From Chloroflexota bacterium (GTDB lineage Bacteria; Chloroflexota; UBA6077; FW602-bin22), in contig SCUE01000027.1 of NCBI GenBank assembly GCA_004297775.1, forward strand, positions 62,001 to 126,000: a stretch of DNA of 64,000 nucleotides. Direction: 5' to 3'. Made by a program: the position numbers and the translations under genes. Numbering within the stretch: the stretch's first letter is position 1; the number at the start of each line of letters is the position of its first letter. The notes under the pieces are model-generated. The model did not search any database and was not told where the DNA came from. It saw only the letters and a program-made list of their open reading frames with translations. This document shows positions 51,959 to 60,311 of this stretch, one piece after another.

Positions 51959-52738
51959 TCAGGTGGCCGAGGTATCGATCGCGTAGCCTGCCCGCGCGGC
52001 ATCATCGCGAAACTGGCGAACCGTCTCGAGCGAATACCCTTCGAGATCCTTGCCATGCAGATCGAGCTTCGCGAGGAGATCGGGCGTCATCGTGATCACG
52101 TGACAGCCGATCTCATCGGCCTGGTAGAGGTTCAAGATTTCGCGCGGACTCGCCCAAATGAGCTGAGCGCCCGCAACACGATTCACGAGTGACACCGACT
52201 GGGCCATCAACGGCAGTGGATCGACGCCTGTATCGGCGACCCGGCCGGCGAACACCGAGACGAAGCTCGGCGCCTTGCCGGCGAGGCACGCGACCACGCG
52301 CCCGACCTGTTCCACGGCCATGATCGCAGTGACATTCACCGCCACGCCCCGATCGGTCAGCCGGCCGATCAACGGGCCAGAGAACGTCCCGCTGCCATCC
52401 GTCACGGGGATCTTGACGTTCACGTTGCGCCCCCACGACGCGATCGCGATCGCTTGGCGCTCCATCGTCGGAAAGTCGTCCGCGAACACCTCGAACGAAA
52501 TCGGTCGATCGCCGACCACCGCCAGGGCGTCACGCGCGAATGCGCGGTAATCCTGAACTCCGGCGCGCCGCATCAAGGTCGGATTCGTGGTGAATCCGCT
52601 GATCCGCCCGTCCTGCGCCAACCGCGCGATGGACGCCAGGTCAGCCCCATCCGCGAAGACGCGTACGCGGAGCGCCGTGCTTCGGCCATCGATCACGCGG
52701 CGAATTCCTCCCAGTCGCGACATCCTCGCGCGCGCCAC
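51959..52738 (-). CDS. Transaldolase family protein
   Basis: A 259-residue short transaldolase: VFADGADLASIARLAQDGRI, GFTTNPTLMRRAGV, VNVKIPVTDGSG with the Schiff-base Lys, GVAVNVTAIMAVEQ and VSVFAGRVADTG. Transaldolases move a dihydroxyacetone unit and interconvert sedoheptulose 7-phosphate, the precursor of bacterial heptoses. Its place beside the phosphoheptose isomerase and heptose kinase suggests a dedicated supply function. The start could be the first or the sixth codon (both ATG). Confidence 0.88.
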   Translation of the reverse strand: MARARMSRLGGIRRVIDGRSTALRVRVFADGADLASIARLAQDGRISGFTTNPTLMRRAGVQDYRAFARDALAVVGDRPISFEVFADDFPTMERQAIAIASWGRNVNVKIPVTDGSGTFSGPLIGRLTDRGVAVNVTAIMAVEQVGRVVACLAGKAPSFVSVFAGRVADTGVDPLPLMAQSVSLVNRVAGAQLIWASPREILNLYQADEIGCHVITMTPDLLAKLDLHGKDLEGYSLETVRQFRDDAARAGYAIDTSAT

Positions 52739-52845
52739 GCGTTCGGCGTCACCGCGCGATCGTGTGTTTGTAGCCGATTCAACGTCGGATCGCCGCCTAT
52801 TGCATCACAGTCGACAGGAATCCCAGCGGAGGTATGAGGGGTAGG

Positions 52846-52857
52846 TTGTCCGGACAA
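52846..52857. promoter_or_regulatory. 12-base perfect palindrome in the gap before the transaldolase gene
   Basis: TTGTCCGGACAA lies in the 143-base gap (52739-52881) between the heptose kinase stop and the transaldolase start. On the minus strand an A/T-rich TATATT overlaps its upstream edge, so a repressor bound here could cover an internal promoter. This gap is the longest in the minus-strand arm. No matching copy was noticed elsewhere in the window. Confidence 0.35.
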
Positions 52858-52881
52858 TATAGTGGCGAGCGCTCCGGCGCG

Positions 52882-53859
52882 CTATCGTCTCGTCTGGAAG
52901 ACCACCCGTGTCCCGGCCCGGTCGATCGCGCAGTTCAAAATGCGCGGATGTCCGAGCGCCTCGCGGACCGCTTCGTGATCGCCGGGTCGGCAGTACAGGA
53001 GCAGGAACCCACCGCCGCCGGCGCCGGTCACCTTGCCGCCGAGCGCGCCGGCGCGGCGAGCCGTCTCGTACATCTCGTCGATGCGGTCGTTGGTGATGCC
53101 ATCCGCGAGCGTCTGCTTGATCTGCCAGTTCTCGTGAAGCATTTCGCCGAGCGCGTCGACGTTTCCGGCTTCGAGCTCTCGCCGGGCCAGAAGCGCCATG
53201 TCGCGCAGGCGTCGCAGGGCGGTCAGATTTTCATCCCGGCGCTCGCCCTGGCGCGCCAGGATCGCGCTCGCGCTCCGCTGCTGATTCGTGTACACGAGCA
53301 TGAGATTCTGCGCGACACGACGGCGCGTGTTCTCATCGAGGTTGATTGCATCCACCGTGACCCCGCCGTCGGCCCGGAATCCGAATAAGCGAATGTCGCC
53401 ATAGGCGGCCGCGTACTGATCCTGCTTGCCGATCGGGCGCCCCAGGATGGTGATCTCGATGTGGCATGCCTCGCGGGCGAGCTCCTCCTTCGACCGAAGC
53501 TCACCTTGCAGCGCGTACATCGCGTGGAGCAGCGCAACCAGGATCGACGACGACGACCCCAATCCCGTCCCCTCGGCCGGGATATCGGCCAGGGTCGTGA
53601 CCTCGATGCCCTTCGTCAGTCCGGTCGCCCGCATCGCCTCGCGAACCAGATCGTGGTTCAGATCGTCGACTGACTCGACGATCTCCTTCTTGGAATAGTT
53701 GACGTAGATCAGGTCGTCGAATCGTTCTTTGAGAACGACGTAGACGTACTTGTCGATCGCGGCACTGAGGACGTAGCCAGGCTCCTTCTCGTAGAAGCTC
53801 GGAATGTCGGTGCCGCCGCCGATCAGACCGATGCGCAGCGGCGTCTCGACGACGATCAC
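52882..53859 (-). CDS. hddA: GHMP kinase, D-glycero-D-manno-heptose 7-phosphate kinase-like
   Basis: A 325-residue GHMP kinase: PLRIGLIGGGTDIPSFYEK at the N-terminus is characteristic of heptose-7-phosphate kinases (HddA) and fucokinase-like enzymes. GTGLGSSSSILVALLHAMYAL is the ATP-binding motif, and GGKVTGAGGGGFLLLYCRPG motif III. HddA phosphorylates heptose 7-phosphate at C1 in the GDP-heptose pathway. Isomerase and phosphatase partners are at 50438 and 28777; the guanylyltransferase is not in the window. Confidence 0.87.
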   Translation of the reverse strand: MIVVETPLRIGLIGGGTDIPSFYEKEPGYVLSAAIDKYVYVVLKERFDDLIYVNYSKKEIVESVDDLNHDLVREAMRATGLTKGIEVTTLADIPAEGTGLGSSSSILVALLHAMYALQGELRSKEELAREACHIEITILGRPIGKQDQYAAAYGDIRLFGFRADGGVTVDAINLDENTRRRVAQNLMLVYTNQQRSASAILARQGERRDENLTALRRLRDMALLARRELEAGNVDALGEMLHENWQIKQTLADGITNDRIDEMYETARRAGALGGKVTGAGGGGFLLLYCRPGDHEAVREALGHPRILNCAIDRAGTRVVFQTRR

Positions 53860-53910
53860 GGCCGTTGTGGTCCCGAACGCGCAGGGCGACCACGAACGGC
53901 GCGAGACACC

Positions 53911-55632
53911 TTAGGTGCTCTCGATTTCCAGCGGAGTCGCCTGTGGCTCCATCTCGCTGATTGGTCGGCCAAACGCGATCTTCGGATAGGCGTTGGCATA
54001 GGTATCGATCGCGACGTCGAGCAACGCCGGACCGTCGCGGTCGCTCATGAGCCACCCGACCGCGTCAGAGACACCCGACGACTCGCTCACCCGCCGGGCT
54101 GGCACTCCGAATGCCTCGGCCACCCGCACGAAGTCCGGGGCCGAGTAGCCCCAGAGCGTGGACTGGTAGCGCGATTCGAAGTAACTCTGCTGGAACTGGC
54201 GAACCATTCCGTGACAGCCGTTGTTCAAGATCGCGATCTTGATCGGCAGCCGATTGCGCACGACCGTCTGGAGTTCCTGCAGATTCAACTGAAATCCACC
54301 GTCGCCGGCAATCAAGACGACTGACGCACCCGGGCGCGCGAACGCGACGCCGATCGCGGCCGGTAGCGAGAATCCCATTGCGCCCATCCCACCTGACGTG
54401 ACGAACCGTTGCTCGCCGACCGTCTCGACCGACTGGGCCGCCCACATCTGATGCTGACCGACATCGACGACGAATGCGCTGGCATTGCGCCCGGCGCGCG
54501 AAATCGCATGCACGAACTCGTTCGGATTGATCGACGCGAGCCCGATCTGCTCGGCCGTGTCCGGCCATTGCGCCCGCGCGGCGGCCAGATGATCGTGCCA
54601 CGACGACCAGTCGGGCAGATCCTCGGAATCGACGCGCGCGGTTGCTGCCGGAAGAAAATCGGCCAGATGGGCGACGATTCCTTCGCAGTTGGCGATACGG
54701 TTATTCAACTCACCGGTATCGCAATCGACGTGGATGATGCGCTTCCCTTCCGCGAACGCCGCGACGTCTGACCCGGTCTGACGAATGTCGAGTCGGCTGC
54801 CCACGACAAGCAGGAAGTCGGCCTCGCGTAGGCCCAGATTCGCCCACCGGTTTCCGTACGTGCCGATCATCCCCACGCGAAGCAGATCGTCGAACGGGAG
54901 TGCATCCACCGCCATGAGCGAATGCACCACCGGAACCCCGAGCGCGAATGCGAACTTGCGAAACGCCGATCGCGCTCGCGCCGCGTGAATGCCGCCGCCG
55001 ACGAGCACCAACGGCCGTTGCGCCGCGCGCAGGCCAGATATCAAGCCATCCAGGCCCGGAATCGGTGCACCGCTGACAGGCCGCGCGGCCGACTTCCCGT
55101 CGACACCGATGTCGATCGACGCGCGCTGCACGTCCATCGGCAGATCGAGTAGGACTGGCCCTGGCCGGCCCTCAGTTGCGAGCTCGAAGGCCCTGCGCAA
55201 TAGGTCGGGGACCTCGGCCGGCGTTTGAGCCAGCCAGGCTGCCTTCGTGATTGGCCGCGCCATCGAGACGATGTCGGTCTCCTGAAAGCCAAGCTGGCGG
55301 ATCGGCCGATCGCCCTTCTGCTCCGAGCGGTTGACCTGACCGGTCAGGAAGACGGCCGGCGTCGAATCGAAGTAGCAACTGCCGATGCCGGTCAGGAGAT
55401 TGGTTGCGCCCGGTCCGCTGGTCGCCATCGCCACGCCAGGTAGACCGGTCATTCGGGCCCAGCCCTCGGCCGCGAAGGCCGCGGCCTGTTCGTGGTGGAC
55501 GCTGACAATCCGAATATCCGGTCGCTGGTGAAGTGAATCAAGGAGGTGCGTCGTCATTCCACCGACGAGCTCAAAGACGTGGCTGACACCGCGCGCAGCC
55601 AGGAATCCCGCGATGTAGTCGGTGACCTTCAC
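53911..55632 (-). CDS. Thiamine diphosphate enzyme, acetolactate synthase-like (YerE candidate)
   Basis: A 573-residue ThDP enzyme of the acetohydroxyacid synthase group. The catalytic Glu is in VSVHHEQAAAFAAEGWAR; ATSGPGATNLLTGI and the FAD-domain-like middle follow; the ThDP/Mg motif is IAGDGGFQLNLQELQTVVRN with ILNNG at its end; and HGMVRQFQQ is kept. It lies between RfbH with a reductase and the heptose genes, not beside ilvC or ilvN, so branched-chain amino acid synthesis is unlikely. YerE of Yersinia, a related enzyme, adds an acetyl unit from pyruvate to CDP-3,6-dideoxy-4-ketoglucose; the RfbH neighbour makes that role plausible here. Confidence 0.85.
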   Translation of the reverse strand: MKVTDYIAGFLAARGVSHVFELVGGMTTHLLDSLHQRPDIRIVSVHHEQAAAFAAEGWARMTGLPGVAMATSGPGATNLLTGIGSCYFDSTPAVFLTGQVNRSEQKGDRPIRQLGFQETDIVSMARPITKAAWLAQTPAEVPDLLRRAFELATEGRPGPVLLDLPMDVQRASIDIGVDGKSAARPVSGAPIPGLDGLISGLRAAQRPLVLVGGGIHAARARSAFRKFAFALGVPVVHSLMAVDALPFDDLLRVGMIGTYGNRWANLGLREADFLLVVGSRLDIRQTGSDVAAFAEGKRIIHVDCDTGELNNRIANCEGIVAHLADFLPAATARVDSEDLPDWSSWHDHLAAARAQWPDTAEQIGLASINPNEFVHAISRAGRNASAFVVDVGQHQMWAAQSVETVGEQRFVTSGGMGAMGFSLPAAIGVAFARPGASVVLIAGDGGFQLNLQELQTVVRNRLPIKIAILNNGCHGMVRQFQQSYFESRYQSTLWGYSAPDFVRVAEAFGVPARRVSESSGVSDAVGWLMSDRDGPALLDVAIDTYANAYPKIAFGRPISEMEPQATPLEIEST

Positions 55633-55708
55633 GCCTCACCCCGTCATGGACTTGCCGTTGGCGCGCCAATTGTCACTGATGGTAGTCGCGCGCGACTATC
55701 GGATCCGA

Positions 55709-56644
55709 TCAGATCGCGGGATATCGAGCCTGGTTGGCGAGCAGCCAATCGACGGTTCGATCGAGGCCGTTCTCCAGCTCGATCGTGGGGCGCCACCCGG
55801 TTGCGTCGCGAAGACGGCGACTATCGGCGATGACGGCATCCGACTGACCCGGCGGCCCGTCGATCGCGCCGAATGACAACGGGGTGGGCGCACCGGCTCG
55901 CGCCCAGACGCGCTCGGCGGTCCATCGCACGGTTTCGGCGCGCCCTGAGCCGAGGACGAACGAGCCCTGGCCCGCTCCGATCGAGCAAGCCCGCGCGATC
56001 GCCGCCGCCACGTCGTCGGTGTGGAGGTAATCCAGTCGATTCGTCCCTGGTCCCAGTCGAGGCGATCTCCCGTTCGCCGCGTCGAACACCAGACTCGGGA
56101 TCAACGTATCGCGGTCGTCGAACGGCCCATACGCCGCGAAGAGCCGGAGCCAGCAATGCTCGATGCCCGCCAGGGAGCACATCTTGGCAGTCACGAGGCC
56201 GAGGCAGTATTTCGCGACCCCATAGGCCGTCGTCGGTTTCAGGTACGTCTCTTCGTTGACCGAACCATTGATCGGTCCGTACTCCGCCTGCGAGCCCACG
56301 GCCACGAAACGGCGGCAACCCACGCGCCGGGCGATGCGCACCAGGTCCAGCGTTGGACCGACATTCCAGTCGAATTGGCCAGCGTCGTCCCGAAATCCGC
56401 GGCCTCGACCACGCCAGCCACAATGGACGATCACATCGGGCCGAAACGCGGCGATGGCGGACTCGGACGCGGTCAGGGCGTCCAGATCGCCCGGGATCAG
56501 CGCAAGCGAACGCTCGATGTCCGCGATTCGCCACCGATTCGCCGACGGTCGAACGAGCGCCGCGACAGCGCAGCCCTCGCTCAATAGCCGCCGGCTCGCG
56601 TGGGAGCCGACGAATCCGGTCGCGCCGGTTACGAAGCAGCGCAC
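55709..56644 (-). CDS. NAD-dependent epimerase/reductase of the dideoxysugar pathway
   Basis: A 311-residue extended [54 protein letters not shown] and [18 protein letters not shown] (Tyr, Lys). The pattern resembles CDP-abequose synthase (RfbJ) and similar 4-reductases. It overlaps the end of rfbH by 16 bases, which supports a shared pathway: either direct 4-keto reduction or reduction after two-carbon branching, as YerF does in yersiniose synthesis. Confidence 0.86.
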   Translation of the reverse strand: MRCFVTGATGFVGSHASRRLLSEGCAVAALVRPSANRWRIADIERSLALIPGDLDALTASESAIAAFRPDVIVHCGWRGRGRGFRDDAGQFDWNVGPTLDLVRIARRVGCRRFVAVGSQAEYGPINGSVNEETYLKPTTAYGVAKYCLGLVTAKMCSLAGIEHCWLRLFAAYGPFDDRDTLIPSLVFDAANGRSPRLGPGTNRLDYLHTDDVAAAIARACSIGAGQGSFVLGSGRAETVRWTAERVWARAGAPTPLSFGAIDGPPGQSDAVIADSRRLRDATGWRPTIELENGLDRTVDWLLANQARYPAI

Positions 56645-57996
56645 GCCAATCGCGGTACCATCGCGTGGAACGTCTCTGAGACGTAGTCGAGCATCTCACG
56701 CGTCAGCCCGGGATAGACGCCGATCCAGAACGTGTTGCGCATCACGAAGTCCGACCGAGGTAGATCGCCGACAACGCGACAGGTGATGTCTCGGTAGGCG
56801 GGCTGGCGAATCAGGTTTCCGCCGAAGAGAAGTCGCGTCACGATGCGCGCGGACTCGAGATGACCCACGATCCGATCGCGCGAGAATGGCGCGCCCTCGC
56901 GCACCGACAATGGAAATCCGAACCAACTGGGATCGGCGCCTTCGGTCGCCTCGGGAAGCACGAAGTACTCCTCGAGATCGGATAGCAGTCCGCGCAGATA
57001 CGTGAAGTTCTGACGTCGTGTCGCGCCGAAGCCGGCCAGCTTCGCCAACTGCGAGACGCCGATCGCGGCCTGCATGTCGGTGACTTTCAAGTTGTAGCCG
57101 ATGTGGCTGTAGGTGTACTTGTGGTCGTAGCCATGTGGTAGATCGCCGAGCTGCCAGCCGAATCGCTTGCCGCAGGTACCCGACGCGCCGGGAGCGCACC
57201 AGCAGTCGCGCCCCCAATCGCGGAACGACTCGATGATCTTGCCAAGGACCGGCTGCGAGGTCATCACGCTGCCGCCCTCGCCCATCGTGATGTGGTGAGC
57301 TGGGTAGAAACTGGTCGTGGCGATGTCGCCGAACGTCCCGACATTCTGGCCGCGATAGCGCGATCCGACCGCGTCGCAACAATCCTCGATGATCCAGAGA
57401 TCGTGCTGGCGCGCGAACGCCGTGACCGCGTCGAGATCGAACGGGTTACCGAGTGTGTGCGCCAGGAAAATCGCGCGCGTCCGATCGCTCCGCGCGGCAT
57501 CGAGGTAGCTAACGTCGATGTTGTAGGTGGGGACATCGACGTCGACGAACACCGGCACGAGGCGGTTCTGGATGATCGGATTGACGGTCGTCGGAAAGCC
57601 AGCCGCGACCGTGATGACCTCGTCGCCCTCGCGCAGGCGGGGACCGCCCCAGGCGCGGCGGCGGCTATCGAGGCCCGGCGAGGTCAGCGATGACAACGCG
57701 ACCAGATTGGCGGATGATCCGGAATTGACGAGGTATGCCTTACGAACTCCGATCGCCCGCGCGAACTCCCGTTCGAAGCGCTCCGCGAATCGACCGGACG
57801 TCAGCCAGCCATCCAATCCGGCGTCGACCAATGCGACGATGTCATTCTCGTCGAGGACGCGCCCCGCGCACGGCACCGTCGATTCGCCGGGTGAGAACGG
57901 GGCCTGAGTATGAGCGGCTCGGTGATACTCTCGCGTCAGACGGCCGATCTCCCGCCGGATACCGGCCGCGATATCGGATTCGGTCATTGCTGGCAT
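56629..57996 (-). CDS. rfbH: CDP-4-keto-6-deoxyglucose 3-dehydratase (E1/RfbH)
   Basis: A 455-residue PMP and [2Fe-2S] enzyme that removes the 3-hydroxyl from CDP-4-keto-6-deoxyglucose. The PLP-Lys of related aminotransferases is replaced by His in [16 protein letters not shown], the hallmark of E1. Cysteines for the cluster are in [11 protein letters not shown] and [12 protein letters not shown], with the C-x-C-x7-C spacing of E1. The N-terminus has [19 protein letters not shown]. Start is ATG 57996 or, more likely, ATG 57987 (MTESDIAAG), which has a -10 box seven bases upstream. The long frame to 58950 is antisense to the next gene. Genes rfbF and rfbG are not in the window. Confidence 0.93.
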   Translation of the reverse strand: MPAMTESDIAAGIRREIGRLTREYHRAAHTQAPFSPGESTVPCAGRVLDENDIVALVDAGLDGWLTSGRFAERFEREFARAIGVRKAYLVNSGSSANLVALSSLTSPGLDSRRRAWGGPRLREGDEVITVAAGFPTTVNPIIQNRLVPVFVDVDVPTYNIDVSYLDAARSDRTRAIFLAHTLGNPFDLDAVTAFARQHDLWIIEDCCDAVGSRYRGQNVGTFGDIATTSFYPAHHITMGEGGSVMTSQPVLGKIIESFRDWGRDCWCAPGASGTCGKRFGWQLGDLPHGYDHKYTYSHIGYNLKVTDMQAAIGVSQLAKLAGFGATRRQNFTYLRGLLSDLEEYFVLPEATEGADPSWFGFPLSVREGAPFSRDRIVGHLESARIVTRLLFGGNLIRQPAYRDITCRVVGDLPRSDFVMRNTFWIGVYPGLTREMLDYVSETFHAMVPRLACAAS

Positions 57997-58000
57997 TCTA
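57995..58000 (-). promoter_or_regulatory. -10 box of the minus-strand polysaccharide operon (leaderless type)
   Basis: TAGAAT on the minus strand, inside TATAGAAT, ends seven bases before ATG 57987. It would drive the eleven-gene arm from rfbH to the epimerase at 46421. Confidence 0.42.
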
Positions 58001-58143
58001 TAGTTGGTGCAAGGCTCCGCATTCTTGTCGGGGGTCGGTTGGCATCTGTCCCGGCATCGCCCCGAGGCGTGGGCATGACGCACGAATGACTCTGGCATCG
58101 ATGGGTGTATGCGCGATTCCGTGAAGCACGTTAGTTCGCGAGG

Positions 58144-59136
58144 GTGACGCGCGCCATATTCGTGGCGCCGCGGTACGCCTATGGTCGTTCCGATTGGGGT
58201 CCGTCGTACGAGATGACTCACCTTTTCCCGGCGCTCTGCGCCGTCACTGACACGTGCGAGCTGTTCGACTACCTCGATCCGACACTCGCCGGGCCAGGCG
58301 ACCGACACGATCGCCTGTTTGCGCGCCAAGAGGCGACCGATGCCGACCTCGTCGTCGCGTCCCTGTCCGGCGACGAGTTCCGGCCCGAGACCTTCGACGC
58401 ATTGCGCACCCGGGCGCGCACCGTCGCCTACTTCTACGACGACATGTGGCGGATCGATTTCTCGCGACGGTGGGCCAAGCATTTCGATCTCGTCACGACC
58501 AGCGACGTGAATGGATTGGCCAAGTTCCGGCGCGATAACGTCGCAAACGCGATGTATTCGCCATTCGGCTGCAACCTGGAGGTGTTCCGACCGCGCGACA
58601 TCGCCGTGCAGTACGACGTCGCCTTCGTCGGTGGCGCCAGCACGCTGCGGAAATGGATCGTCGGCCAGATTCGATCCTGGGGTGTCAACGTCCTGGCGGT
58701 CGGACCTGGCTGGCCCGGCGGACCGGTGACCACCGATCGCATGGTCGAGATCTTCGGCGCGAGTCGCATCAATCTGAATCTCTCGAATTCGGTCAGTCAC
58801 GACATTCGGTATGTCTTGTCGTCCCCTCGGGCGCTCTACGGCACACTTCGATCGCCGAAGCGCCACGAACAGGTCAAGGGACGGCACTTCGAGATCTGTG
58901 CCAGCGGCGGTTTCCAATTGAGCTACTACGTCGAAGGTCTCGAACGGCATTTCGAGATCCGTCGCGAGATCGCGATCTATACGTCACTGGAAGATCTTCG
59001 GTTCAAGATCGAACACTACCTCTCCGCCGATTCAGAGCGGATCGAGATTGCCGCGGCCGGGCTCGCCCGGGCGACGCGCGATCATTCGTACGTCGCCCGG
59101 ATGCGTGAGATCGTCGCCGCGGCGATGGTAGCCTGA
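58144..59136 (+). CDS. CgeB-like glycosyltransferase
   Basis: A 330-residue GT-B-like protein of the CgeB/glycosyltransferase-1 type. The N-terminal part has [24 protein letters not shown]; the middle has [26 protein letters not shown]; then [29 protein letters not shown] and [27 protein letters not shown], the conserved C-terminal motif of the family. GTG 58144 follows a GAGGG box. It starts the plus-strand arm, divergent from rfbH across 147 bases. Confidence 0.83.
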   Translation: MTRAIFVAPRYAYGRSDWGPSYEMTHLFPALCAVTDTCELFDYLDPTLAGPGDRHDRLFARQEATDADLVVASLSGDEFRPETFDALRTRARTVAYFYDDMWRIDFSRRWAKHFDLVTTSDVNGLAKFRRDNVANAMYSPFGCNLEVFRPRDIAVQYDVAFVGGASTLRKWIVGQIRSWGVNVLAVGPGWPGGPVTTDRMVEIFGASRINLNLSNSVSHDIRYVLSSPRALYGTLRSPKRHEQVKGRHFEICASGGFQLSYYVEGLERHFEIRREIAIYTSLEDLRFKIEHYLSADSERIEIAAAGLARATRDHSYVARMREIVAAAMVA

Positions 59137-59138
59137 CA

Positions 59139-60311
59139 GTGCCGCGTCTCACCGTGGTCATTCCGACTCGCAACCGGTCTCATCTTCTGCGAATGGCGAT
59201 TCGTTCGGTGCTCGATCAGACATTCGACGACTTCGAGATCGTCGTCTCGAACAATCAGTCGGCCGACGATTCCGCGGCCGTGGCGCTGGAGACGGGCGAC
59301 CCGCGGATTCGGCTCGTCGAAACCTCCCGGTTCCTGCCGAGCGCGGAGAATTGGGAGTTCGCCCGACGTCACGCGAGGGGTGACTACTTCGTATTGATCG
59401 GTGATGACGACTACCTGACGCCGGATGCGCTCGCCCGATGCGACGCCGCAATATCCGCGGCGCCCGTGCGCATCGTCGAGTGGGGCGCGATCAGCTACTT
59501 CGATTCAACCTACCCCGACGCTCGCCTCGCGAATAGCTTCGAGGCGCGGCAATTCGGGGGCGACGTGCGCACCGTTCCGGCGCGTGAAATCCTGGCGGCG
59601 TACTTCGACTACGTCTTCTCGATCTATCGGCCGCATCCGTCATCGGTGATGTTCGAGCGCCGCCTCGCCGAGGAGATTGCCGAAACCGTCGGCTCTTTCT
59701 ATGAGCCGCCGTTCCCGGAGTTCACATGCACGCCGCGGGCACTCGCGCGGGTCGACGATGTCACGTACATCGATCGTCCACTCGTCGTGGTCGGTATCAC
59801 GGCTTCATCGTGGGGCGGCACGTATATCAAGAACCCCCGAAAGGCGTGGATAGATGTGCCGTATGCCTTCGACCTGGCGACGCTCTCCGGCAAGTACTAC
59901 TCGACCGGCATTGAGCAGTCGCTGCGGCAGGTCGTTCGAGCCGAGCCCGAACGATTCGCGGACTTTGCGATCGACCGGACGCGCTATTTCGGCCAGTACT
60001 TCGGCGAGATCCTCTTCGCGAACCGCTACGGCCACCCGGTCGCCGCCGACGCGCAATCGTTCGTGCGTGCCGTCGCGCGACTGCCTCTCGCCGAGACAAT
60101 GCAACTGCTGAGACCGATCGCCAAACACCTAATGCGTGAAACGGCGCTTCGCTCGGGGATTCTTCCGTCAATTCAGGCCGTGCGCCTGAGGTATCCCCGC
60201 ATCCTGCGCGCGGGGGTGAATCGTCACCACCACGGACTCGACTTCGGGGTCGCCGACATTCGCGATTGCGCCGGCCGCGCCGATATGTTTCTGACCGGCA
60301 GCAAGGCGTGA
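59139..60311 (+). CDS. Family 2 glycosyltransferase
   Basis: A 390-residue GT-A enzyme. LTVVIPTRNRSHLLRMAIRSVLDQTFDDFEIVVSNN is the nucleotide-sugar site, NWEFARRHARGDYFVLIGDDDYLTPDAL has the D-x-D, and the rest is a less conserved acceptor domain without membrane helices. GTG 59139 is two bases after the previous stop. It probably adds one sugar of the repeat unit on the cytoplasmic side. Confidence 0.9.
   Translation: MPRLTVVIPTRNRSHLLRMAIRSVLDQTFDDFEIVVSNNQSADDSAAVALETGDPRIRLVETSRFLPSAENWEFARRHARGDYFVLIGDDDYLTPDALARCDAAISAAPVRIVEWGAISYFDSTYPDARLANSFEARQFGGDVRTVPAREILAAYFDYVFSIYRPHPSSVMFERRLAEEIAETVGSFYEPPFPEFTCTPRALARVDDVTYIDRPLVVVGITASSWGGTYIKNPRKAWIDVPYAFDLATLSGKYYSTGIEQSLRQVVRAEPERFADFAIDRTRYFGQYFGEILFANRYGHPVAADAQSFVRAVARLPLAETMQLLRPIAKHLMRETALRSGILPSIQAVRLRYPRILRAGVNRHHHGLDFGVADIRDCAGRADMFLTGSKA

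Noticed and set aside
53911-55632. Naming the ThDP enzyme IlvB for branched-chain amino acid synthesis
   Set aside because: No regulatory subunit or ilvC is adjacent; all neighbours are sugar-nucleotide genes.
57997-58950. Extension of the rfbH frame by over 300 codons
   Set aside because: It is antisense to the glycosyltransferase gene at 58144, and the E1 family N-terminus fits ATG 57996 or 57987.
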